From: Ochotona curzoniae
Lineage: Eukaryota > Chordata > Mammalia > Lagomorpha > Ochotonidae
Reading direction: 5' to 3'
DNA: 64,000 bases
NCBI RefSeq assembly: GCF_017591425.1
Contig: NW_024465885.1
Location: 36,340,501 to 36,404,500 of the forward strand
A model generated the notes under the pieces. It was not told where the DNA came from. It made no database searches and saw nothing but the letters and a program-made list of their open reading frames with translations. A program made the position numbers and the translations under genes. The first letter of the stretch is position 1; each line of letters opens with the position of its first letter. Positions 1 through 11,825 of this stretch are shown here, one piece after another.

Positions 1-60
1 TAATGAAAAGAAATATGATTTTAAAATACACTACTTAAGTAAAAATTGCAACTTACATTT

Positions 61-180
61 TAAAAATATTTATTTATTTATTTGACAGGCAGAAACAGAC
101 AAAACGGAAGAAATTTCATCTATAGGTTTGCTCTCAGAAGTCTTCTGCTGCCTAGAGTAGGATGGGGCCAGATCCTGTCC
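61..180 (-). mobile_element. old CSINE fragment (tail end)
   Basis: The plus strand reads as an antisense SINE tail: a tttattta run, then 'ttgacaggcagaaacagac'. The remainder is too diverged to follow to a tRNA-like head. It is probably an old, truncated lagomorph SINE. Confidence 0.5.
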
Positions 181-454
181 AAATGCTAGCAGAAACTCTT
201 GCACATAGAAGGAATATTGAATGCAGTAAGTCATACATGTACAACTTTAGTGGAAAGCATCACTGTAAAACATGGAAGATTACTAAGATGATATTTGATC
301 CCTGACATAGAAAAGGAAAGCTACCTTACCTAAGCAGACATGTTATCCTATGCACTTTATTTATGTGCAGAACACCCTGAATGCCTAGTAGCTGAACATA
401 ATGGTCAATCGTTGCTGCCATAAATATGCGTTCTCACAGGATGAAACACAAATG
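181..454. other. unassigned AT-rich DNA
   Basis: No open frame, RNA gene or clear repeat is visible. It may be a poorly preserved part of the L1 that becomes recognisable at about position 455. Confidence 0.5.
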
Positions 455-520
455 GCCAACAGACACATGAAAAATGCTCAGGATCATTAGCCATCAAGAA
501 TACTGAAATGCAAATCATAG

Positions 521-853
521 CAGGGCACAGTGGAATGGCCTAACAGCTAAAGTCCTCCCCAAGAATACACCTGGATCCCAAATGGGTGCCAGTTCTAATC
601 CAGACACGAACCTCCTGTCCAGCTCTCTGCTTGTGGTGTGGGGAAATCAATCAAGAACGGCCCAAGGCTTTGGGACCCTGTACCTACATGGGAGACCTGA
701 AGGAAGCTCCTGGCTCCTGGCTTCAAATCAGCTCAGCACTGGTCATTGCGGTCACTTGGAGAGTGAACCATAGGATGGAAGATCTTGCTCTCTGTCTCCT
801 CCTCTCTGTATGTCTGACTTTGCAATAAAAATAAACAAATCTTTTAAAAAATC
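521..853 (+). mobile_element. CSINE-type tRNA-derived SINE, full length
   Basis: The head 'gcagggcacagtgg' is followed by a B-box-like 'gttctaatcc' at about 592, the 'gcccaaggctttgggaccctg' block, a CT-rich segment and an 'ataaaaataaacaaatctttt' tail. It sits inside an L1 3' end. The short frames here only read SINE sequence. Divergence from the youngest copies is moderate. Confidence 0.88.
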
Positions 854-898
854 AGGGTGAAAATCATGTCAGCACAGTAAAAAAGAGCTACCATCATA

Positions 899-915
899 GG
901 TAGATAGATAGATAA

Positions 916-964
<49 letters not shown>

Positions 965-965
965 T
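899..965. repeat. (GATA)n microsatellite
   Basis: About sixteen tagata/gata units with two interruptions (gataaata, gataatag). It lies within the L1-derived stretch just downstream of the SINE. Confidence 0.97.
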
Positions 966-1420
966 TTAAAAAGGGTAGCCTAATACACTATTAGTGGGTG
1001 TGTAATTACAGAAAATTGTACAAAATGACTCAGAAAGCTAAACAGAGAACTACCACATGACTCAGTTATTTGGATCTGGAAATTATTAAATTAGCATATT
1101 TAATAGATGCCTTCAACTAATTTCCTTAATAGCAAATATATGTAATCAACCTCTGTGTCATATTAGCAGTAATTGTATAATGAAAACATGGCATATTTTA
1201 GTGACAAGCATACCTGTAATATAAAGCGGTATATATACATACCCTAAGGAACATTATTAATAGCCACTAAAAAGAATGAAATCCTGAAATTTACAAAAAA
1301 CGATGCAAAAATAATTGGTCTATGTGAAATATGACAGACTCAGAATGACAAATCTCAAATATTTTATTTCTGTGTCATACTACAGAGTATATAAATTACA
1401 GAATATATCGTTCAGTATTT

Positions 1421-2290
1421 ACTTATAAATATTGTTCAGTTAAATATATCATGCAAACGTGAATCTACTTTTCTTTCTCCTTAAAGGAAACAATAGCTGA
1501 GAGTAGGAAGCAATGAGGTCTCTTGAGCACTAGTAGTGTTTTATTCTTAATTAAGGTATTGACATAAATGTGGACAGAACACCAAAAGTGATTTAACTAA
1601 ACTCTTGTATGCATTTCTTTGTATGCATACTGTTTCAACAAAGTGTTTAAACAACCAAGAAGAACTGGAAGAAGTATGCTGGTTGACATTGCAACACAGA
1701 GAACTCATGGACCAATCCCAGCCGGTTCCTAGTCATAATTCATTTCCACATAGGTTATTTGAAAGTTATGAAAGAAATCAGTTCTATTCATTGTTCAGTT
1801 ATTGGAACAGAAATAAACTGAATGAGACCAGCAAATCAGATTTATTCATCATCAGAAAACATTGGTAGATAGTGTAGTTTTTGCAACTAAATTTAGTCTT
1901 TAGATGTCATGTAAATGTTATCTATACTAAAATGCAAGTATTGTCATCTGAAGAATCAAACCAAAGTCATTATTAGGTAGTTAAGGAATGGAAGAAACTA
2001 TTCAGCTTGACATATTCCTAATCGTGGCCTTCCCATAATAAAACCTCTGAGAAGGAGTAGTTTGCTTATCTGAGTTCTTATTTTCTATCTCTTTTATAAT
2101 TAACTTTTTCTAGGTACACCTTAGTGGTAAAATGAACCCCATTATACTGAAAAATAATGAATCTCCTATTCACTGTAACTGAAAGATTTATGCTATTTTA
2201 GTTACAAATATATGAGCATGTGTAAGTACATGTGCATGTGTACCCATGTATGAATACAGGTCTTCATATGTTGCAAATTCAATTTGTTGA
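1421..2290. other. unassigned AT-rich DNA, no gene
   Basis: An 87-codon frame (1605-1868) has no recognisable domain and no splice or promoter context. Nothing else stands out. Confidence 0.6.
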
Positions 2291-2294
2291 GAGT

Positions 2295-2515
2295 CAAACA
2301 GTGAAACACATCCAGTAGTTCATTCCCCCCATGTCCGGAATGGACCCCATCCAAAACTTGGAGCCAGAAGCCGAGTGCAGGTTTCCCACAGGACTACTGT
2401 TGCTGCTGACTCCCAGGGTCCATATTTAAAGGATGTTAGGATTAAGAGCAAAAGTCAAGTATCCAACCCACGCTTTCTTAAATACTATAGGTGTCTTCCC
2501 CATGCTTACTCTGGC
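2295..2515 (-). mobile_element. old lagomorph SINE
   Basis: The plus strand shows an ancient SINE in antisense: 'agttcattccccccatg', then 'ttggagccagaagcc', 'ggtttcccaca' and 'gctgctgactcccaggg', followed by a degenerate '...aacccacgc' head. It is much more diverged than the common copies. Confidence 0.55.
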
Positions 2516-2804
2516 CCTACCATTACAAATATATGTATATTTAAACTTCAGAAATGTTTTCAAACTTCAGAATTACCCAACTCTGTGTTTCACAGAGATA
2601 TTTAGACATTTGTTAAATTAAATTATGAGTAAGCTATTGTCACATGCAATTAGTGACTTCTTACTCTCTAATTCACATATTGATCTAAGAAAAGCCACAA
2701 TCATATTCTGACTGATTTCAGGACATTGTATTCTGTTAAGTATCACTTAAATTCCACCACAGGTTTAAAATGGATATGTTGTACAGTTCTATTACTTCTC
2801 CTTA

Positions 2805-2992
2805 ACATTGATTTATTTTAATTTATTTATTAATGAATAAATGAATGAATGTATGAGTCACACAAACAAAAAGGTACTCGCAGCAGTGGCTGGAGCTGAC
2901 AGGTAGTGCAGCTGAAGTCCAGTTTGGAGCACTCTGCTGTAAGACACAAGTTTCCCAACCAGCAGCTTAACTACTCAACTAAAGCTCACTAC
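2805..2992 (-). mobile_element. old lagomorph SINE, degraded
   Basis: An antisense tail (tttatttattaatgaataaatgaatg) leads to a degraded body and a head-like 'agcagcttaactactcaac'. The head resembles the antisense of the usual SINE start. Internal deletion is likely. Confidence 0.5.
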
Positions 2993-3194
2993 GCATTTTG
3001 ACTTTTTAGGAATAAAATCATTCTATTTCCTTAGAATAGTTATAAGCAGTGCAACATCTTTGTAAATACATTGGTACCAGATCACATGCATGCTTAAAAG
3101 AGATATGGCGTTAAATTTCTTTTTGACTGAACTCTCAGCTATATTGCTCTTCAGAACAGACATGGTGATGCAGAAGTGAAAACACACATTCCAC

Positions 3195-3290
3195 CGGCTA
3201 GCTAGTAATGAAGCAAGACTGATGTCTCTCTCGCTCTCCTTCTCTTTGTCTCTCTCTCTCTTTGTGTATGTAAAATTTTTGAGGCAGATT
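3195..3290 (+). repeat. CT-rich stretch, possible 3' end of an old SINE
   Basis: A run of tctctct/ctct with 'tgtgtatgtaaaatttt' looks like the pyrimidine-rich 3' segment of an old plus-strand SINE. It could equally be a simple repeat. On the minus strand it produces the KRERDKEKESERD stretch of a spurious 157-codon frame. Confidence 0.4.
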
Positions 3291-3864
3291 TTTGCTGAGA
3301 TGCAAACTGCTAACCCAGAAGGGCAATGCTTGTATCTAAATTTTGTAGATTCTCTTCTATTCATTTTCTCTATTTTAACCAAAGCCACCCAAAGCCCAAA
3401 GAAGTACCCAAGTGTTTCATTTACTGGAACTGAGCCCAGCAACTTCATAAGTATGCCTCTACAATTTAGCCTTTCAGGTTCACAACAGCTTCTCAAAGTT
3501 TCAAAGCAGATTGAAACCTGATACCTTAATTTTTAAGGCACACAAGTTTTCTTTATAAGTATTTTGTTCATGCTATTTTATAAGACATCACTGAAAGAAA
3601 TTCCTTGCTCTAATGTTTTGCTGTGGACTACATCAAACTAGAAGAACTTGAGAAAACTCTTTGTTTCCCTTAAAAAATATATAATATCGGTAGCATGATT
3701 CAAACACCAGAAAAGATTTTTAAAAATCTGTGAGTTCACTCTACTATCCTAGATAAGTCTCAATGTATGAATTTGGAAGATCAGGCATATGTCAGACAAT
3801 GGCCAATACCAGAGCAAGAAGTACACTGCTTCAAATACACATGTGCCATAATATTTATGAAGAA

Positions 3865-4163
3865 ATAAACCAGATATACAGAGAGGAGGAAAGCAGAGGG
3901 GAAGATCTTTCATCCAATAATTCACTCCCAATAATTGACTGCAATGGCCTGTGCTGAGCCAACCGGAAGCCAGGAGCCAGGAGCTTCTTCTGGGTCTCCC
4001 AGGCAGGTGCAGGATCCCAAGGCTTTGGGCTGTCTTCGATTTTCTTTGATTTCCAGGCCACAAGCAATGGGAACCGTGTCCACCAGATTAGAACCAACAC
4101 CCTTATGGGATACCGGAAAGTTTAAGGAGAGGACTTTCGCGACTAGACCACTATGCTGGGCCC
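3865..4163 (-). mobile_element. CSINE-type SINE, full length, antisense
   Basis: From the plus-strand left end it reads 'agatatacagagagga', 'gaagatctttcatccaat', 'gaagccaggagccaggagc', 'gtctccca', 'gatcccaaggctttgggc', 'attagaacc' (antisense B box) and a terminal 'atgctgggccc'. Frames of 81-104 codons here are SINE readings. Middle-aged copy. Confidence 0.88.
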
Positions 4164-4760
4164 AAAATCAGCATTTAGAATAATAGTTTTTATCATCAAC
4201 AAGCACAAATAAAACTTGGGGTTATCAATGCAAATTTGCTTCACAATGAATAAATTCTAGAATCCTAATATGACCCCAGGCCAACACTTCCAACACATTC
4301 CTATTTTAAGGATTTCTTGTTGTCTCAGAAGACATTAATATATCATCTATATCATCTATGACAGCTATAGCAGCAATGAAGAATAAGCTCTTTTATTTTA
4401 ATATTAGAGGAATTCATTGCTTGTAAATTATTTCTCTACAGACGAGTTCACTAAGGCCTAGGAATGATTTTAATTTGCAAAAGAAATAATTTATTTAATT
4501 AAAAGCTGTAATAAATACAGTTTATCATAAGAAAAGGACTTTTGTTCATTTAAAGCAAAAAAAAATGAACCAAATTTAAAAGATATCTGAAGAATTAATC
4601 TGCATATAAATGTTACTTAGGTATCTTTTACTCCTAAAGCATTTCCAAATGCCACTGAAATGTTTTGTCACTTGTACAATGCATCTTTTTCTATAACTCA
4701 AAAATCCATGAAATGCATTCCTACAACATTACTAAACACCGAGCTTTTTTTGCATGTGTA

Positions 4761-4812
4761 GGTGTGTGTGTGTGTGTGTGTCTGTGAGTAGAGGGAATGG
4801 ATATATATATAT
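4761..4812. repeat. (GT)n and (TA)n microsatellites
   Basis: An uninterrupted gt run of about ten units (4762-4781) is followed 20 bp later by a short ta run (4800-4813). Confidence 0.95.
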
Positions 4813-5921
4813 AATTTCTTCTCTTTAGTCAGCTTTCTTTTCTCCCCATGGCAAATAGATTAAAGCGAGATTGCCCAGCTCCGTGTTCTCTGCAGCATCC
4901 ACCAAATACATTGCCAGGTGGCAATGGGATTCTAGTTTAGTTTCGTAGGTTCAGAACTCGTAGCATACCTCTGAATTCTGCAGTAAAAGCTTCCTGGAAA
5001 CATCAAAAGAGTGTCGTTTGTGTCTTTTAGATGTTTTTTCCCCTTAGTGACTGGCAGAAGTGCTGCACCAGACTCAAACCCAACAGTATTTTTCTGTGCA
5101 CACCTTGCGTGTGGCAGTTGACTTCCTCGCCTTTTATCTGAGCTTGTCATAATCAAGCCTGGGAAAAATTGGAAGGTGATGGTATCGCAAGTAAAATAGA
5201 AAGACTGAACTTGTGATATGTAGGCCGCACAGTGTGAAAAAGCAATCAGAACCTTGTCAAACATAAACAGAATATGAAATAAATCATTACAAAGGCGGTA
5301 ATCTCAGTTAACTTTCTTAGAACTTTTCACATTGCGTAAATATGATGAGCTGAGTTTCCAATGTGACAAAAAAAAGGGGAAAGGGATATAAACAGCTTAA
5401 AAACAGTCGGTTAGAAAAAGGACCTTCCGTATTTACAAATAGTTCTGAGTAATGGATTTTAATAGAAAGTAAATACAGAGAGATTATAAACACTGAAAAA
5501 TATTCTTAAATCAAGTATAAACTTCCTGTCATTGTAACATATATCATCCATGGCAACTGACTGACAGCAGGTATAGCAGTAAAATAAAACCTTAGTTTTC
5601 AGTTAAAACAAAAATTAGTAATAATAGATTTTTTGACATGAGAATTTCTATCCACACACTGACATTACGTTAAATTTAAAAGAACTTTGAATTTAAATCT
5701 TAATACTGTATATAGACTATAATCTAACAAATGATTTGCGTTTGAGAATTCGCAATCAATCAACACAGTTGAAAGAATAATTCTCTTATTGAGGAACAAC
5801 TGACAAATCAAAATGGCTTAATCAAGATACTCTAGGGGATAACAGGCTATGACGTTGCATTCTGCAGTGACCACTACAATCAAATCAATCATATCTATTG
5901 CCACATATAGATACACTTTGC

Positions 5922-5925
<4 letters not shown>

Positions 5926-5966
<41 letters not shown>
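5926..5966. repeat. (GT)n microsatellite
   Basis: About twenty gt units, nearly pure. An 82-codon frame starting here (VCVCVC repeat) is an artefact of the dinucleotide run. Confidence 0.97.
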
Positions 5967-6542
5967 GGTGTTTAAGACCATTTCTGTTTTCAAATGCAAT
6001 CTAACATCTTGCATGTGGGGGCCTGGAGTACAAATGTCTTCGGTGTTGTGTGCCTTTACGTATAGCTGTTTATATAGAAGAATATATACGTATGCATCAA
6101 TGGAACACTACTCCTGGGGAAATCATCTGACAAATGACTTTCCTTTCTATTCTCAGGCGTCTACAGAATGTTGAAGAACATGTGCAGCCATGTCCCTGAC
6201 TTACTTAAGGAGTTATATAAATCTTCTAATCTTAGAAGTTTTCAATATCAATACCATTGTTATTATAGTGGCTCTAGTGCCAAATGATCTCACTAGTCAG
6301 GCCAACTAATTTAATCACAAGCTGAAGTAATAGAAATTGCAAAGAATAGCGAAGATGTCAACCATCACGCTATTTTGCATATTCGCATCTCCAACAAAAA
6401 AAATCTATACAAGGAGATTTTGATTGGTTATCTTTCCAGTCAAATTTCTCATATGATAAATTCTTTACCTAAATAAATTCATTTTTATATTGAGAGCTTT
6501 TTATACAAAGCATTATAATATAATTATTAAATAAATAAACAG

Positions 6543-6650
6543 TGGGCCAGGTGCAGTAGCCTAGTGGCTGAAGTCTTCGACTTGTACAATCCAGGAGCCC
6601 ATATGCACACTGGTTCTAAACCCAGGGGCTCTGTTTCTTCTCTAGAATAG
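6543..6650 (+). mobile_element. CSINE head only (3'-truncated)
   Basis: 'gggccaggtgcagtagccta' begins a normal SINE head, continuing through 'gtggctgaagtcttcgacttg' and B-box-like 'ggttctaaaccc' (about 6613). After roughly 100 bp the SINE sequence stops, with no body and no A-rich tail. A later deletion or abnormal insertion is likely. Confidence 0.75.
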
Positions 6651-7234
6651 CACTAGAAGGTAATAATATGACCTCTTAAAGTATGTGATTCCAACACTTC
6701 CAATCAAAATCTGTGCATCTTTTATGCCAACCTGCATATTGACCCTAGTTATCAGTATTTGTTATAACATTCGTATAATTTCTTGTTTTCATACTAGTTG
6801 CTTCAAGTCTCCCTTTTCCAACTAGTATCTCTAGTTCCACAAATGCAAATACTCCCATTTCAATCACAGATGTTCATCGAGTGCTTTGAGTGAAGCTTAA
6901 CACGGGGCAAGCAGTCAAGCACTAAGTTAGAAAACATCCGATGCATGTCAATATCACAGAATTTGGAAATGATAACAAATAATTAAGGGAAATAAGTATT
7001 AAACTTTTTGGTAAGTACATTTATAAATACAAACCAATTTTGTAGGGCAAAGAACATAATCAACATAATGAAAAGGAAACAAATGGGAAGGTAAAAATAT
7101 TTACAATCGGTAATGGCTTAATATTAAAATGTATGAACACACACTCAGTAGTAGAAAAATAAGGCAATTTAAAAAATGGAAGAAGAAACTGAATATGCTC
7201 CATAATAGATGCTTAAAATCACAAATCAGCAGAT
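6651..7234. other. unassigned AT-rich DNA
   Basis: No gene, RNA or clear repeat seen. Part may be old L1 that precedes the recognisable segment at 7235. Confidence 0.5.
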
Positions 7235-7883
7235 AAATACAAATAAAAATCATGATGACACGTCATCTCACTTTTCTCTGAGAGACAGGACAGTAACCGC
7301 CCGCAATGTTTTGCACACTGGTAGGAAGACAGAATGGTGCGGTCATTTTGGAGAACAGTATAGAGGTTTCTTAAAAAGCTAAAATTAGAGCTACCATTTG
7401 TTGAGCAATCCTTTTTTGAATAAATGTTGAACTGAAATGGAATCATCCCTTCATAAAGAAATCTTCATTCCTGGGCCCCGTAAAAGCGTCAGTGGCAAAA
7501 TCTTAGCCTTGCACTTGCCGGGATCCCTTACGAGCACCACTACATGTCCCAGCTGCTCCGTTTCACACACAGATCCCTGCTTTTGGCCTTTGTCCAAGGG
7601 TGGCACAAAGTCATGGGAGTCTGCACCCTCATGGGAGACCTTGAAGAAGTTCCTGGCTCTGTACTCCACAGAGGTGCAGCTCCAGCCATTGCAGCCCACT
7701 GGGGAGTGAACCAGATGACAGAAGATCTTTTTGTGTATCCCTTTCTCCTTAAAGCTGTAAAAATAAGTAAATCTTAAATGAAAATAGATAAAAACATCAC
7801 TCTTGGACTCATCACAGCATTATTCACAATAGACAAAATATGAAAACAACCCAAGTATTTGCCAAATTAATAAAGAAACTGTG
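7235..7883 (+). mobile_element. LINE-1 3' part, split by a SINE
   Basis: The sequence before the SINE ('aatggtgcggtcattttgga', 'aacagtatagaggtttctta') and after it ('cagcattattcacaatagac', 'aaaatatgaaaacaacccaa') are two consecutive parts of the L1 ORF2/3' end in the same orientation. They were one element before the SINE at 7473-7780 split them. Confidence 0.75.
7473..7780 (+). mobile_element. CSINE-type SINE, full length
   Basis: It starts 'gggccccgtaaaagcgtcag', carries 'gggatccct' and the 'tgggagaccttgaagaagtt' block, and ends 'agtaaatctt'. It is diverged: the B box is degraded and 'cacaaagtcatgggagtctg' replaces the usual 'aaagctttgggaccctg'. It lies inside an L1. Confidence 0.82.
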
Positions 7884-8130
7884 TGGACTGATACTGTGGT
7901 GAAGCAGATAAAGTCTGATTGTGATTGCCAGCACCCTATATTGGCACCAGTTTAAGTCCTGGCTGATGCGGCACCTGCCACAGCACCTAGGACATCAGCA
8001 AAAGATGGCCCAAGTGTTTGAATATGCGAAAGAAGCTGTTGACTTCAGTCTGTCCCAGGCCTGGCAGTAGAATGACCCATTGGTAAACAACGTCTTTTTC
8101 TCTCACTCTCTCTCTTTTTTTACTCTTTCC
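7884..8130 (+). mobile_element. old lagomorph SINE
   Basis: 'gatactgtggtgaagcagat' (head), 'ggcaccagtttaagtcctgg' (B-box region) and 'gatggcccaagtgtttg' follow SINE order, then a CT-rich 3' end (8094-8118). It is more diverged than its neighbours. Confidence 0.65.
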
Positions 8131-8232
8131 TTCTGTGCAAGAGTGTGTCTTTTACTCTCCCTCTGTTTGTGTTTGTAATGTTTATATATACACATATAAA
8201 TGTTGGAATGTTATAAAACCTTTAACTGTCTT

Positions 8233-8460
8233 CCCTTCCAGCTCCCCGCTTGTGATCTGGGAAAGCAGTCAAACACGGCCCAAAACCTTGATAACCTGTA
8301 CCCATGTAGGAGACCCAGAAGAAGATCCTGATTCCAGATTAGCTCACTTCTGGCTGTTGCAAACAGTGGGGGTATGAGCCAGCAGACAGGAAATCCTTCT
8401 CTATGTCCCTCCTTCTTTCTGTAATTCTGACTTTCCAATAAAATAAATATCTGTAAAAAA
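8233..8460 (+). mobile_element. CSINE-type SINE, 5'-truncated
   Basis: It begins mid-body at 'cccttccagctccccgcttg', then 'gggaaagcagtc', 'gtaggagacccagaagaag' and the tail 'aataaaataaatatctgtaaaaaa'. The tRNA-like head is missing. Confidence 0.82.
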
Positions 8461-9639
8461 GAGTTTAATAATTGCTATGATATGTAGCATATTATTATTG
8501 TGAAAAATAAACTACATCTATAGATAAAATATCTTATAATCACATTCGTAGATTGTTAAAAAGGAGGTTTAATATATAGAGAGAAAATAAAACAATTATT
8601 TCAAGGTACAGAAATGAGGAGAGAGTGGGAAGATAATTGCTCAGAATCTTACAAAAAGCAAATTTGGAGCCAGCATGAATTGTAAATCATGTTGTCTCCC
8701 ACACCAGCACTGAGATCAGTATCTCTTCTGGACAGCAATAGTGCTGATAATCATCAAAGACAAATCTGAAACAGATTAGAATTGAGAAATTACCATAGTT
8801 GCCTGAGTTTTGATAAACATACAACTTCAGCATTCCAAAAAGTTTACTTATTTTAGAGAAGCCTTGTTACCTATGACAACAACTAATAGCATTGAATGAC
8901 TCTTAATTTGTAGCCAAAACCATATGTGTGTGTGTATAAATATGTATATACTCTTAAATACTTATATATTACTTAATATATATAGATAATACATATATAC
9001 TTAAGTACACAAATTAGACTTTCTTAGAAAAAAAACATAAAATCATAATAAGAGGATAAACCGAGGAGATGAATAGAAGGCAGTATCTTTAAAAGTGGTA
9101 AAATATCAAAACTCAACAGGAATCCTTTTAAAACAGCAACAGGGGGAAAATGGCTACAGAAAATATTTTTAACAATTGAAAGTAGTGAACTGTTAACATC
9201 TCTGGACTTATCTACTTTTTAAATATGATATCTGGATTCATAATATTTATTGACATTACAGTTGCTTAATTTTGAGCTTCCTAATTTATTTTACACATAT
9301 ATCTAGCTGGTTCACTTCTATTCATAATTTATCATAAAGTTTAAGGCATATTTCTACATTACATTTAGCTTCATTTATTGCAAAACATAACTTGTCACAT
9401 ACCTAATAAATATTAGAAACATATGCATGGGTGTTCAATCATCACTTGAGACATGTAATCTTAGAAGTTACTAAAAGGAAATAATAACTAGTTTTGAAGT
9501 GATCTTCTGATACATTAATGGATATATTAAAAAGTTAAATAAATACTTGCATCAAAAGCATGTCTGTCACTGAACTGTATTATCTTTCATATGGACATCT
9601 GATTTAAAGAAGACATCTAAAAGTTTGAATATTCAAAGT
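8461..9639. other. AT-rich DNA, no gene
   Basis: Very AT-rich, with an alternating ta/tg patch at 8924-9000. I see no feature. Confidence 0.6.
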
Positions 9640-9887
9640 AGATTTTCAAAAAAATGAAATGTAAATGGCCAGCAGTCACATGAAAAATAGTGTCCAGGTT
9701 CACTAGCACAAATGGAAAGGGAATAAGCACTGCAATGAGATTTCGCCTCACACAAGTTAGAATGGTTATCATTTGAAAATCAAATCAAATCAGATGCTGG
9801 TGAAGATGTAGACATAAAGGTAACACAATCCACGGATGGAATACACAAGCTAGTATAGCCTTCATTGAAGAATATATGGAGATTCCT
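9640..9887 (+). mobile_element. LINE-1 ORF2 3' end fragment
   Basis: 'aaatggccagcagtcacatg', 'cactgcaatgagatttcgcc', 'acacaagttagaatggttat' and 'gctggtgaagatgtag' are in L1 ORF2 order. The frame is broken. A SINE adjoins at 9888, and I cannot see L1 continuing after it. Confidence 0.75.
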
Positions 9888-10214
9888 GGGCCCGGCAGCG
9901 TGGCCTAGCGACTAATGTCCTCACCTTGAACACCCCGGGATCCCATATGGGCTCCGGTTCTAATCCCAGCAGCTCCACTTCCCATCCAGCTCCCTGCTTG
10001 TGGCCTGGGAAAGCAGTCGAGGACGGCCCAAAGCCTTGGGACCCTGCACCCGCATGGGAGACCCAGAAGAGGTTCCTGGCTCCTGGCTTCTGGTCAGGCT
10101 CAGCACCGGCCGTTGCGGTCACTTGGGGAGTGAATCAGACGGAAGATCTTCCTCTCTGTCTCTTCTCCTCTCTGTATATCTGACTTTCCAATAAAAATAA
10201 AATAAATCTTTAAA
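9888..10214 (+). mobile_element. CSINE-type SINE, full length, well preserved
   Basis: Intact head 'gggcccggcagcgtggccta', B box 'ggttctaatccc' (9956), 'cccatatggg', 'gcccaaagccttgggaccctg', a CT-rich 3' part and the tail 'aataaaaataaaataaatctt'. It belongs to the 'ctggcttctggtcaggctcagc' group rather than the 'ggcatagcat' group. Confidence 0.93.
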
Positions 10215-10924
10215 TTTCTGCTTCTTTTTAAATAAAATTTATTTCAAATTTAATAATATTATTTTTAACTCTTTATTTAAAAAACTGTAATTCTTTCAAA
10301 GTGCTTAAAGTTGTACAAAAGGAATTCAGTTCTCCAAAAAAACAAAAACACAAAAGCTTCTCCAAACAACAACCATTTTTATAATCAAGATTTCATTACC
10401 AAAAATGATAAGTTGATATTGATGTAATGCCATTAAACAGCAATGGATGCTTGCTCAAATTTTATTAATTTTTCATTTAAAAATAGCCACAATTGAGTCC
10501 AGGTTTACACGTTGTATCTGTCCTATCTACTGGACTAGTCTCATAATCTGTCTTTCTTGATTTGTAGATTTTGAAGGTACCCAGTCAATCATTTTTGTAT
10601 AATGATAAACACACTATATAATAAACCTCAAGGAAATCCCAGTGTTCTTTGCAACACAATAGCAGTCATCTCCTGCTGACATTACTAATAAAATTTATAA
10701 AGGGTCGTATTTCTATGTTGTGAAACATATGAACAAAGTATTTTTGGAATAAGCTCTTATATCTTTACGTTCTTTTCAGGTTTAGGAATAAAGATGTTAT
10801 GCTTCATCACTGATATATGTGCAATAAAAAAAAAGTGTACCAGCCAAAACTGAATCAATGCCACATGGCATGTCAGCACTGCAGGAAGAGGAATAGCCTA
10901 CTATACCACAGTGCCAGACCATCA
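10215..10924. other. AT-rich DNA, no gene
   Basis: No gene or clear repeat seen between two SINEs. Confidence 0.55.
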
Positions 10925-11243
10925 TTTTTTTTTATTAAAGATTTATTGTTATTATTTTTTATTGGAAAGGCGGATACACAGAGAGGAGAAACAGAGAGGA
11001 ACATCTTCCATCCGATGATTCACTCCCCAAGTGAGTGCAGCGGCCGATGCTATGCCAATCCGAAGCCAGGAGCCTGCACGTGGGTGCAGGGTCCCAAAGC
11101 TCTGGGCCGTCCTCGACTGCCTTCCCGGGCCACAGGCAGGGAGCTGGAAGGGAAGCAGAGCCGCCTGGATAGAACCGGCGCCCATATGGGATCCTGGGCG
11201 TGCAAGGTGAGGACCTTAACCACTGCATCACCGCTCCGGGCCC
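10925..11243 (-). mobile_element. young-group CSINE, antisense, small internal deletion
   Basis: It has 'aaagatttattgttattatt', 'attggaaaggcggatacaca', 'gccgatgctatgccaatccg' and 'gaggaccttaaccactgcat', ending 'ctccgggcccc'. Compared with its sisters it lacks about 20 bp after 'gccaggagcc' (the 'tcttccgggtctcccac' part). The 198-codon plus-strand frame at 10817-11413 spans it and is spurious. Confidence 0.93.
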
Positions 11244-11680
11244 CATCAGTTATTTTTGATGAACACATTCCTCTGCTTATTTCTTGCATATATGTTATCT
11301 CTCCTCCATATCTAAGGTTTAGAAAGGTACACCTTCATGGGCATTTTGTTCACATTTCTTTTTCTTTCTTGATTTTAATGAAAGCAGGCATTCATTTCTG
11401 TTTGAGCCTCTGAAGTATTTGTGGCTTTGCAATAATATATACATTCTCAAATAATACTTGGTGAGTCAATGAGGATTCTTCTTGTGAGGCTTACTTAACA
11501 TTTGATGGTTAGATTGCAACAGTGAGAATTGTTGGTCAAGGATCAAATCTTTGTTTTAAACTTACTCCAACTATCGGATTCCATTTCGTCTAGTAATGAA
11601 TTCTGCTGAAATGTAATTACGGAAGATAAAAATTGGATTGAGACACTAATATTTCTGGCATTTTAATATATATATATTAA
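11244..11680. other. unassigned AT-rich DNA
   Basis: No feature recognised. Confidence 0.5.
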
Positions 11681-11727
11681 CACTTAATATCTTAATACTT
11701 AATATCTTATACTTAATATCTTAATAC
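11681..11727. repeat. 15-bp tandem repeat, about three copies
   Basis: Three near-identical units of 'acttaatatcttaat' in a row, the middle one lacking one or two bases. It abuts a short 'atatatata' run. Confidence 0.85.
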
Positions 11728-11825
11728 TAATAAACAAAGGAATAATGTTATATTTTCTATTCAAATTACTTACACTAGCAAAATGCTCCGCAAACTGCTA
11801 AAGAGAAAGCAAGTGGTTAATTTTC

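Larger units (their letters stand above)
455..1420 (+). mobile_element. LINE-1 3' end, interrupted by SINE and GATA repeat
   Basis: The stretch 'aaatggccaacagacacatg' and the following 'aaaaatgctcaggatcattag' match the well-known end of L1 ORF2. After the SINE (521-853) the L1-like sequence resumes: the 'ccactaaaaagaatgaaatcctg' block near 1265 is typical of an old mammalian L1 3' end. All frames are broken, so this is a dead 3' fragment. Confidence 0.7.
4164..6542. other. AT-rich DNA without a recognisable gene
   Basis: It contains two GT microsatellites and otherwise unassigned sequence. A 110-codon minus-strand frame (4932-5264) lies in slightly GC-richer sequence. It has no domain I recognise and no supporting splice or promoter signals, so I do not call it a gene. 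Confidence 0.6.

Noticed and set aside
3023..3496. 157-codon minus-strand frame
   Set aside because: Its middle is the complement of a CT simple repeat. There is no domain, and it overlaps a plus-strand frame of similar quality.
5926..6174. 82-codon frame beginning MCVCVCV
   Set aside because: It starts in a (GT)n microsatellite; the repeat alone creates the opening.
10817..11413. 198-codon plus-strand frame, the longest in the window
   Set aside because: Most of it reads an antisense SINE (10925-11243). The same peptide pieces recur in other SINE copies.
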